A stretch of 64,000 bases of DNA from the NCBI GenBank assembly GCA_002118135.1, contig BDIU01000039.1:1-64000 (forward strand), in the 5' to 3' direction. This stretch comes from Trebouxia sp. TZW2008 (taxonomy: Eukaryota; Chlorophyta; Trebouxiophyceae; Trebouxiales; Trebouxiaceae). The translations under genes and the position numbers were made by a program. This document shows, in pieces, positions 25,601 to 37,600 of this stretch. How positions within the stretch are numbered: position 1 is the stretch's first letter; the number at the start of each line of letters is the position of its first letter. The notes under the pieces are model-generated. The model was not told the DNA's origin and searched no databases. It saw only the letters and a program-made list of their open reading frames with translations.

Positions 25601-28600
25601 GAAATCACAGGCAAAGAGCGTTAGGTGAGAGCAGGGGTGGTGTACCTTCCCAGCGCGCTGCAAAGCTGAGGTTATCCAGCCATGGGGGCAGGCAGGTGAG
25701 CACCTGGGGCTGAGCAGCACGCCCCCCTGAGTCCAGCTGGCGCCGCATCATCTCCACGCACAGCAGCTCACTCAGCTCAGGATGATCCCTGCTCAACAGC
25801 AAAGAAATCTGACAGCAATGCTAAATGCCTGATTTACAGATCCTGTGTGCATCATCTCCATGCACGGCAAACCTGTTCAATTCAAGCAAGCAACAAGCAG
25901 GAGCCTGACTAGCATGTATGCTATGCATCACCTCTGTGCAATAGTGGGCATGATATCCATGCACCGCAGCTCATCAAGATCCCCAGTGTAAGCTTGTGCA
26001 GTGTGAGTTATATCATTATTGAAAGGCTGTTTTCCATGCAGTCAAGGTGCAAGCAGATGCCAGCCTACCTGGCCAGCTTTGCAGACAGCTGGTACTGGAA
26101 CTGCTGATAGGAGTCCTGCAGGTTGCCAATGATGACAGCATTTCTTGGCATGCTGTGCTCATCAGCCTGTCCAGATGCTGTGGAGCCCTGCATGTTGGCT
26201 GGCTTGCGGTCTTTGAGTGCATCCTTCCAGATGCGGCTGGACAGCACATCTAGCAAATGCAATGCATCGTCACGCACATCCTGCAGCATCCCAAAAGCAC
26301 ATCTCAGAAGGCAACGCAGCAAACAATCCAGACCAGGGTCACTCACAAGTCGACGCATGTGATTAAAGACAGTGGCACTGTACAGTGGCACACTTTTTAG
26401 ATTGCCATTCAGCAGTGCAGTGTCACTGTGCCAAAGCAACAACTGATGGCAGAGCAGAGCTTATTTTGTGATACACTCGTGATAGATGTACTTACATCTT
26501 ACCTGAGCAGAGTCAACAATCTTGTACAGAACAAGGCTGAGCAGGATGTGGGGCTTGACCAGCACATCCTGGGCAGCATACACCTCAGCAACCACCTGCG
26601 AGCATCATGAGCATCAGCTCGAATGACCAGCACTCTGTGTCACATACATATCTCTGCAATCAATTTCAAAGCCTTTCATCACGCTGTGAAACATGCTGGA
26701 ATGAACACAGCAGCAGTGCACTAATTGTTGGTGAAAGCTTGCCAGCTGAAGCAAGATTGGAGCTGAAAAATTACACACCTACCTCTGCTGTGATGCACAC
26801 CCAATAAGACATCAGCTAAAGCACTTGAATCGGACATGACCAGAGACCTCGGCCTGCAAAAGACCTGTACATGTCCATGCTGTCGAGGATAGCATCCGCA
26901 CATTGACCGGCCGTGCTTGCCCAGCTCACCTGAAAGTATGCTCGTGTCAGTGTAGCGTCTGCTGCATAGCATTGGTCCACACACACGCTGAAGAGGTCCA
27001 GATTGGTGGACAACAAGTGCAGTAGCGCAGTCTGGGCAACCACCACCTTGGCAGGGCCAGCACTTGGGGACCCTGGCGGTGGTAGGGGTGCGGGGGGAGC
27101 CGTAAGCATGCGCTGAATCCAGGACAGAACTCTGCTGCCTGGCTGCTGCCCCTGTGTCTCAAAAAGAGGGCCCTGCAAAAAGTAATGACTTTGTGGAATG
27201 TATGCAGTGCCAGATAGCCCTGCAACAAGCTATGTGTTATTCGCAGCTTGAATTGTGTGCTGGAGGGCAGTGTAAATTGTACTGACAGATGACAGATAAG
27301 TTCTGCTCAAGCCCTGACTTCGCAGACTGTACAAGCTGCATCAGACGGCTGAAAATGGGTCTGCCCTAGCATGTGTTGACAGGGCTGTTGGTGTCTGACA
27401 AGCAATTGGACAAAGGGGGGCTGTGAAACACATGCAAAAGCTGTTCTCAGGAGTGGATGTGGGAAGGGCATTGCCTTTCCAAGAAACATGACCTTGCATC
27501 GAGAGTCCTTGTTTCCAGAAGTCACAATCTGCTCTTGCATGCTTACCAGGAGCATTGCAGCCATGGCAAGGTATGCAGCATGCTCCACCACATCAGCGGT
27601 CTCCGCCATGTCGGCCTCGTACTGGCGTGCCAGATCTGCGTCCTTGATGCGCAGCCGAGATACCGCCAACATCTTGCCCACCTCTGCCCTGTACCTGTGC
27701 ACACCACCTAAACGCTCTCAAAATGCCATTCTGCCTTTGACAATGACTACAGGGTGAGTCTTGCGGCCGATTGAGAAGCCAGGCTCGCTTCCAGTCTCAC
27801 AACACAGAGCCACCCAGACAGCAAGCTTGCCTGCAAGTTGATTTTGCATGCTGTGCATCGCAAGGAATCCAAATCAAGGAGATGTTAATCCATGCCACCC
27901 CTGATGCATACATTTTAAACCTTGGGGCATTGCCCACAAGGCTCCGTTGCTGCCTCACGAACCTACATTGAACTTGCCTGACAAGGCTGCTGTGACGCAT
28001 TGCCTGCCAGGGCATCGTTCATGGTACAAAGAGTCCAGGCAAGCTGTCAGCTGGCTGGATTAATAAAATGCCAGACATATAGGAAGCATCACATCTGAAC
28101 ATGCGCCATTTGACATGGCATGGACACATGCACAAATCAATGACTGTACTTTCTTGTTGACTCTGGTCGGTGGAAGAGCCACCCGCAATCTTTCATGCCA
28201 CGCCCTGCTACACAGTGTGACAGTCTTCTTTTCTCATCAAGCATGGCAAGCATGCCTTTGCCGTGGCTACAGAGAAGAACAAGAGAAGACTGTCCTGCTA
28301 GACAGGGCCCAGGCACTCAAAATTTGACCCTTACTTTTGACATGCCACTTGCACTGCAAGCATGACAAAGGCAGGCTGACTTGCTGAAAAGGGCGCCAGG
28401 CATTTGACAACTTTTGGGTCTGATTGATGACGTGCTAGACATGTAGGATCTGCGACAGAGAAGCTGACAGTGAGAGCTCTAGGTCCTGTTGATTCATTCT
28501 GCAAGCTTGACAGGGGTTGACTGTTGACATGCCATGCATGTAGCAAGCATGTCAGAGGCAGGCTGACCTGCCAGGCAGGGAGCCCTCCTCACACCAGCTG

Positions 28601-31600
28601 CCAAAGGTGTCGAACAAGCTGCGGCGCAGGGGGGGCGGTAGGCCCTGGCCCCCGCTGCCCCCCAGGCCTGTGCTGACTGCCTGAGCCACCATGCACAGGC
28701 AGTATCGCACCTGCTGCATCTCAGAAAAAGAGTCTGCAGCCACAATTGCACCCACTCAGCAATACTATTGATCAACGCAGCTTGGTGCCACATGCACAAC
28801 CATTACTGCACCTGCTGCGTGTCATAGAAAGAGCCTGCATCCACAGCCTCAGCCATCCAACAAAACTAAGGGTTTGCTGCATGAATTCAGACAGTCCATG
28901 GGCCATCACTTGTAAGCAGCAGCACACTTGCTGCAGGTCACAATAGAACTTTGCACTCACAGTTATTACTCATGCGTGCCAGTCAAGCTTGAGATTTCAG
29001 CACCTATGAACGCACGCATGCAACCAACTGCCTCCGTGCAAGTGTGTGACAAGCACAGCCAGTGAAGAGGCCTGGTAGGTTAACAGCTTTTTCCCATGCA
29101 CACAGCCTGCTCATCTATGAGTTACAGCTTTGAGTGCAATATGCTGATGTCAAAGCACTGGCTGCGCCTACTGAACTGCTTGCTTATCTTTGTTTGGCTC
29201 AGCCCCAATCTTTCATATTGAGAGATCAGGATTGGCTCCCAGCAAAGAGAAGCAAGGCAATCCATTTACAGCTGCATCAGCAAAGACATCGGCCGCCAGC
29301 ATACATGCTCTCTCACACTCAGTGCTGCTTATATGCAGTGAAGCCAAGCTCAGAGTATCTGAACTTTATTTTGGAGTCAGCAGCAAAACTGATCAAACAC
29401 ACAAAGTTGTGAGCTTTGACTTCAGAGCAGTGGCACAAGATGGCTTTAGGCAGAAGTGCTTGCAGGCAGTTCGTTGCTTCTGTATGCACCCAGCTAGGCC
29501 GCAAAATCTGACTAGAACGCATGTCAATGATGATAATGATGACATGATAGCTTGCCAGAATGTGAGAACACAACACCTGCTGTGGCAGATTGCAGGTACT
29601 TGAGTGTATCCACAATCCAGTCTGTGAGCTTGTTACGCTGCACAGCGTCTTGCTGCAGCATTCCAGGCCTGAGGTCAGCAGCCACCAGCCTATAGATGTG
29701 TGCAACTATGGTGCGCATCTCATCTCGCCTTAGTCTGCTCCTGGAACCTTGTGGCATCATGAACTGCATAGCAATCAGTGGCCTGCTGTGTCCAGTAGAC
29801 ATCTGTGACTATCTTTGCAAGGTGCGCAGTGTTAGTCAAACTAACTCACAGGCACACAACATGGTGCATGCATCAGTGCATATCAACATGTTGCGACAGT
29901 TCTAGGAGTGATGGCCAGCAGAACATGTCAAAAGACTGTACTGGACTTGTATATGACATCAAGGCCGGCATATGCTATCATGCTACAGCACTACTGTGAA
30001 TAGAGCGGACTGTGTCAAACTGCTTGACGCTACTTGCACAAATAGTTTACAATCCCTGAGCATGTTGCATGAGGTTTAGTCATGTAAAATGCTCAGGAAT
30101 CTGGCCCTTTGTTGGTGCAAATGCCAGCCAGCAAGCTATACAGCCTCACTCATGTGCATGCAAGCTGCAAACGCAGTCAGAACAACAGTCAAGATCACAG
30201 GCAGAACACCATGTGCGTGTGTTCACCTCCAGCGCTTGGGCACTCACGCTGGTCTTGGTGCTGGAGTACTCCTCTATGAGGGGCTGGATCTCCTCCAAAA
30301 GCATACCCACACTTTCAGCATTGCAGAAGCCCAGCGCCAGCATTGCAGCCTGCTGAAATGGCTCTGATGCTGCCCTGCACGCATATGTACACTCTTGATG
30401 TTTGACTTGTCTAGATGCAAGGCTGCCTTCTCAATGAAGGGCTGAGTCTCTGCCAGCAGCATGCCCATGCTTTAGCACTGCAGGAGACCGACGCCAGCTC
30501 GTTGACCTGGTCTACTTGCTGGACTGCCAACAGCAGCATGTTGCAACCAGCTGCAAAGACTGCATGCCTTGCTCTGATGCATGAGCGCCCAAACTGTCAG
30601 GTTTCAGCCAACTTGACAGATACTAACAAAGGCTGTCACCTGACATTGGAGAGCATGAGGCGGAAGAGGTCCCTGGAAGAGATGACGCCCTGGGAGCGGC
30701 CAGCTCCAGGGTTGTAGAGGGGGCAAGCTGCTGCCACCATGCAGTAGCTGCGGCACACCTCCGCCCTGCCTATCTCTCCAGGCGCCTCGCTGGGCAACAC
30801 CACCTGCCCATTGCTGTTCTTGTACATCAGCGCCTGCGCATGCACGCAAACTGATTACTTGTGCACAACATGACAAGTTGCTGTGACCCTGGCTCTCGGG
30901 CAGGATGTAATCTGAAGTTGCTGCTTCAAATCAGTGTCTGCGCATTGACAGGTTTAGAGTGCATCCTGTGGCTGAGATGAGGGCAGAAGGGCTGTAGTGC
31001 TGATCTTGTCTTGTGGCATTGCTGGACATCACCACCTGTCCATTGCTGGTCTTTTACAGCAGTGCCTGCTCACATACCTACACAGGGTGCCTTCTGAGGT
31101 CAGCTTGCATGCAATATGTTGTAATGCTGAACCTTGCTATGAGGTAAGGTTATACTGGGCATAAGCATCTGCAATGGGTGCTCCTGCAGCACCAGCAACT
31201 GTGCAAACGCACAGTGATTGCAGAATGCCAGAGTTTGCTGTACTCCAAGGGATAGACGCATCTGTCTCACAGAGTTCAGCATACTGTGTCATCCTGCAAT
31301 CACTGCACCTGACCACAGATGACCACAACTGACCACAGATGACGACAGGCAACCACAAGACGACCCCAGATGCAGTAAACAGATGTATACGTCAGAGGGG
31401 GGTACCTGCAGCCTGCTAGTGACCTCCACATAGGCTGCCTTGGCTGAGTCATTGCACAGCTGCCCCGCCTGCTTCACAAACTCGCTCAGGCAGCGCGCCC
31501 ACCTCACAGAGTCCTCGTACGTACTGCTCCTTGCCATCAAGGCCTGTAGCAATGCATGTGATAGTCTCAGTCGTGTTCATGCCACTGCCTGTTGATCTCA

Positions 31601-34600
31601 GTTCGGGTTCCAGGCATAACTTTACAGCTTCTGGTCTGCAATGCTGCCTTGTGTGTGTAGAACAATGCCAAAGGAAGCAATCAAGGCTACTGCGTGGTTT
31701 AATCGCAATTCCTTCGTCCGTCGCTTGCGTGCTTCTGTGGCAATGTCAATCTACCAGAGTCAGCAGTGACTCTGAGCTTGGGCAGCAATCCACATTTCTG
31801 TCAACAGAGACATCTGGCTAAGTTAGCAGCTTGATTTCCATCTCATGCCAAGCAGTCATGTGATGCCATGTGTGCTGCTTGACGGGTCCTGGTCAACCAT
31901 CAACAAGTTTTGTGTATTGCCAACTTGTGTAGATCTGAGTGAATGCTTAATTTAAGAGCATGCAACACCATCTAACTGGTGCTAACAGCAGAAACAGACT
32001 TGCAGCAGAATACTCACGCATGGTATGAATCACATTGCAGCTTGGCTCACCTCAAAATCTACAGGCTCATCAGGCTGGTCATCCCCGGCATGCCTCCATA
32101 CCCTCCACAGGTCTGACCACCGCCCAAAGTCCCAGTAGCAGCGGTGGCTCACATCAAACCCAATCTCCTCTATGACATCCATCATGTAGGTGTGCTCCAG
32201 GTCAGCATCCCAGCTTGGACTGCTGCTGCCTACATTTCAAGCCATACCCTCGTACGCTGACCTTCTGATTGAATGGTTTGGTGTTCCCTTCCTGACGCAT
32301 CTTGTGAAAGGGAGAGCTGTTGTTTTCACGCATGCATCCCTGGCTGGTGCAAAAACCAAGCCATAAACGCACAGGGCAAGGACATGCAACAGCAAGCAGG
32401 CACATAATGGACCACCAAGGCTGAGCACGGCAACTGTGGGCAGTTGGGCAGCTGCCATTGGGCAGCTGCCATTGGGCAGGAGTTCTCATTTCATCAAAGC
32501 CTGCTTTGCTCTGATTACACGGTGTTTTTGATGAACATGAGTCAAGTCCAAAAAGAACTTTGCTTGCATGCATACAAATGGAGATGCCAATCACAGTCAC
32601 AAAGGCAAGGGAATGCTGGATACCTGGAGTTGAGGGGTTGTTGGTGGGGGGCAGGGGGTTAACAGGGGTGGCAGGATTGGAGCGGCCCCCAGCAGACACC
32701 AGCTTGCCATGCAGCTCGCGCACAGTGAAGAGGACATCTAGAGCAACTCGGCGCACTTCCACCAGGCTGCTGCACAGGAAGCTGATGCCCAGGCCCTCAA
32801 TGCGCACTATGTCCAGCCTGCAAGTCGTTTGACGACACATAGTATGGTGTGCCCAAAGCATGACTTGAGTCAGTCAGAGACATACATTTGGGTATGCCAG
32901 AGGGCCCTGATTCTGCAGGCAGCTGATGTCCAGGCCTTGATATGCAGTAAGTAGCATCTGCAAAGCACTAGGCGTCAAGCAGTTTGGGGTGTCCAGCGAT
33001 TGGCAAGGGAGCTGATACACATGCCCACAGAGAAACAAAAACCCTGCATGTCAGAGGTGTTCCTCGGTTGAGTGCATCCCATGACCTGGGAAAGTAGAGC
33101 CCAGGCTCCTGATGCATGCTGGGTCCAGCCTGCAGACCATCTGAGATTCAGCGGGTTTTCTTAGGACTGTTCTGGGTTCTAGCAGAGGGGCATGCACAAG
33201 CTCCCTGCTGCTCAGACTTAGCCATGCAATCTAGACAACTCGCAAAAAATCCTTGTCATTTTCTTCATCAACCCTGATGCCTACATTTGTCAGGAACCAA
33301 GACATCGGGGCCGAAGAGGAAAATAAGATGGGTTCTCAGTAGGAGTCAGGTTGCATCCAGCTAAGCTAGACCTTACAGGGTGATAGGGCGAGAAGCTACC
33401 AGGCAGAATGCTTTGATGAAGTTTTTGCTTGGGTTTTAGAAGAGCTTGCTGAAAAGGCAATAAGCCGCCCAAGGTGATGAGGATGTATAGGACCTAAATT
33501 CGCTGGAACTCATCACTACAACAAGCCTGGTCAAACTGGAGCTAACAGATTAAACCAACTGAAGCTGGCATGAGATGACAGCTCAAATGTGCTGCTACAG
33601 CAGCTACTAGCAGAAGACACCTTGCGTATTATGTGATCAGCTGCAATCTGATGTCAAGCAATCAACAACAGATCAACCTTCCCATCTTGCATGAACGGCC
33701 AGACATGCATTTGCCCAGTGGTTTGTGGGTATGTGCTGACAAAATCCAAGAAATCTGGCATGCACAACTGCCTGCAATGAGAAATGCGCTCATTAGCTTA
33801 GAAGGGCAGACAGTAGTTAGTCAAGTGATAGGCTTGTTTGAGGAGCTTACTTGGTAGCAGCAGAGGATGGGGGCTCCCGGAAGGTAGCACATGCCTTCTC
33901 AGCCAGTATCATCTGCCACTCCTCCATCACCTCCACAACGCGCCTCAGAGAGTCCTTGATGGCCTACACCACCCATGCTTCAATGCACAAAGCATACAAG
34001 TTGGGCTCTGCAAGCCCTGCTGAACATTGCTTGCATGTCTGTATGTTGCTTCCAGATGGCTGAAACTGCATGATTCTCATGTGCACCATGTTTGGCATTG
34101 GAGCTTAACAACCTGCAACCCATGCATCAATACACAGAGCACAACACAGAAACTATACAGGCATCCATCAGCAATCTGGGGCAGTTCAGCAAGCAGCAGG
34201 GCTCACACACCGCAGAGCCGCATCAGGGCAAATCATGTAGCTGGAAAGTTGTCATGTCTTGCCGCACATGGTATGCAGTGGATTACATTGTCGTATTACC
34301 AGACTGTTCAAAGTGCAAGAAGCACCTGGCATCATTATGCAAGTACAGTGTGTCAAAGTTGCGACGCGTAAGCATTTGCACAACTGGCTTTCTGAGACCT
34401 GTGCCTGAGTCAACTGAACAATGCAGCCATGCAAAGTATTATACATATGGTGCCCAAACTTGAGTCAGCTGTACAATGCAGCAATGCACCTCGGGATTGT
34501 CATCAGTAGTGCGAGCTGCCAAACCAGCCACTCCCAGCAGCATGGCATTGCGCAGCCGAGGCACTCCTCTCAAGATGCGCTTGATTGCATTGATGGCCTG

Positions 34601-37600
34601 TGACCGGATGCTTGCGTCTGCGTGAAGGATCAAACCTGCATGCAGAAGCCTATTCTTCCTCCAAGGACAAAAGTTATACTGTCAATTTTGCTCTTTAGTT
34701 GCTGACCAACACACTGAATAGCTCAGACTCTCATACAGCATGGTACAGGCAGACCAATTGACATGGCAACACCTTTTTGACACTGCAAGTCGCTGTGATG
34801 AATGCAATGCAATCCTACAATGATGCTTTGCCAGGCTATATACATGCAACAGCATGTCTTGTCTGCCCAGCATGCATGACCTGAAATGACCAACAGCTGC
34901 CCAGCATCATGTGCAGACTGTGGTTGTGACTCAACCAACATAGGGCGAAGTCAACCTCAGGGCATGTAAATGATGTCCAGATCACCAACAAATGCTCTGA
35001 GACTAACATGGGCAATGCCTCAAAACTACAGTGGCAGTTGCAGGTTGCTGGCAGTGATGTTAAAAATGATGATAACAACAGCTGATGCGTTCAAATGCAG
35101 GTGCCAGAAGTTCAAGTCCTGCATTGGCCAGGCAGAGTTTTTCTGAGCTGCATGGCATGCAGAATGTCTGACGCTTGACCAATGAGAATTTGCTCGTTGA
35201 AAGGAGGAGAGGGTGGACTGTACCTGGCAGGTCTTCACAGAGCCTTGGGCCATTCCAGTGGTCAGGCATGATGTATGGGATGAGGCGCAAGGCCTGGCTG
35301 AACACCGGCAGCCCGCCTACCCTCTCTTTGGGTATGGACTCTGACAGTGGCCTGTTCAGCAGCAAGTGGCATTCATGAATTAAGCTAGGGACTTCCATGT
35401 GATGTGGTTGCAAAAACTAAGGGCTCATGAAAAGGCTGAGTCTGTTCACGAATGCAAAGCTACTATCATGCAATCCAAACAAGCAGTATAAGCACTCTGA
35501 GCACATTGGTGGACTGGTGTGGGAGTCAAATAAGGCAAGACACTCATGTCAAAGCATGGTGCTGATACCATGCTGTGAATGGTCTTGCCTTGCAAGGCTT
35601 CAGGGTCGACATAACACCCTTGACATGTGGCAGCAAAGACTGGGCAATGATTGGATACATTTTCTGAGCGATCTACACTGTGTAAGCTGTGCACAAGCAT
35701 CACGCAAGCTTGGACAATGACGCTTACTTGCTGGTATTGAGGGTCCTGTAGCTTCCAAAGTAGAGCTGGCACTGCTGCAGCACTTTGGCCAGCACGGCAG
35801 CCACCTTGGGGGCATCTGAGGGGATGCCGTAGCTGTCAAGTGGGTGAGACCCATTGCGTATCATCTCTAGCATCTGAGCCTCTGTCACTGCATCTGGGCT
35901 GTCCAGATTGACCTGCAATAGGTACAACACCAAGATACTGTTCTGAGGCTGTAGAAGGGACTTGCAGCTGTATGTACATTTGCAAGGCTGTGTCAGCACA
36001 CATCCACTCAAATTGGTATGTATCCTGATGAAACCCCTGTTGGGTTTCTGGGACAGTGAGCATAGTTGACCCATCCATTGACTGCTTTCCAGCTGTAGTC
36101 TGTTACATGCAATTGCCTTAAAGTCGCGACGTATAATTCGTGGTCCCTGTTGCTCACACGAGACTGTGCTGCATATTGTTAACTGTCTGACTTGCTTTAT
36201 ATGCCCCTGTTGGGGCCCAGGACATCCCACTCATCTTTGCTATTTGCTGAATTTGACTGCTGACCAACCTGGGTCTGGTGGAGGCGCCTGGCTTGAGCAC
36301 GCTGTGGGGCAGCCATAAAGATGGACAGCAGGGCCTTGAGGCCAATCATGATGGCCTCCCAGTTGCCCTCACTGCTCACCAGCTCCACAATCAGGCTGCC
36401 CACCGCAAAGTCGGCAGCGCCATGCTCGGCTACGGTCACGCAGATCTGCCGCACCATGTCCTGCGCATACACTCCGTGTGTTGAGCACCTTCTAGTTAGC
36501 ATTTCATTGCAATTGCCTGCATGCGGGGGCTTGTGCCCTTGAACAACATGGCATATATGCTTGGGCCTGGCCACAACTTGTTGATTGTCACACAGATCTG
36601 CTGCACCATGTCTTGCACATGCAGCTGACATCCTCAGCTGCTTGGGGATGCATTGGCATACATGCTTGTGCATGGCCGCATGGCAGCATGGGCTTGGTGG
36701 CTCTCGACAGTGCTGTTTGCATGGCAATTTTGACTCTCGGAAACGCTCATGTACTGCTCCAAGAAGGTGCAACTACCCTTTCACAAGTTGAGCAGGATGG
36801 TCGTGGTGGCGCTTTCAACAGGGCTAGCTGCATGAGGACTTTGTTTCAGTGTGTCCAGAATCTCCTGAAGGGCTTGGACCACGAACAACAAAGACATGTG
36901 GCGGACGTGATTTGTAAATGCTCTCTGCCTGACCTGCTGCTCTGGGAAGGTAAGGTTGCCCTTGCGCAGATTGAGCAAAATGGGCTTGGTGGCACGTGCC
37001 AGCCAGCGCTGCACCTTGTCCTGGGGCAGGCGCCCTCCCAGCCGCACCAGCCAGCTGGTCACTGCCTGTTGCAGGCATGGCAGCACCAGCGTGCGTAGCA
37101 GCTTGTCCTGCATAAGCCAGGACTCAAGGTGAGGAACACGCGAAGTCAGTGATAATCAGAACAGCAGAAGTTGTTTCAAGAAGGCATGCCGAAGACGAGT
37201 GAATGCTTAACTCCAATCGCAAATCATCTGCCCACATGTCATGCAGAGTTGTACGTTCCTGTCAGCAATCAAGGCATGAAACTATGATTACAACAGCAGG
37301 CAATGCCAAGATGTGATGAGATTGCAGGGCAAGTTGATTGGTGATTTGGTCACAGCTTGCTGATTGGCATGGGGTACAGCAGGTTTTACACATGTCATGT
37401 GTCAGCTAATACAGCAATGCATAGGTCTGGTCTGCTTGCCTTGAGCTGGCGGTGCAAATTGTCCACCAGGGTGTCCACATACTGGCTGAAGGTGTTGTTC
37501 TCCTCCAAGCAGATGAGGTTGGTGATGAGCGGGTACGCCACAGCTGCATGCTTGCTCTGCCTGGCTGTCCAGTTGGCCAGCTCAGTGCGCATGGTGGTGA

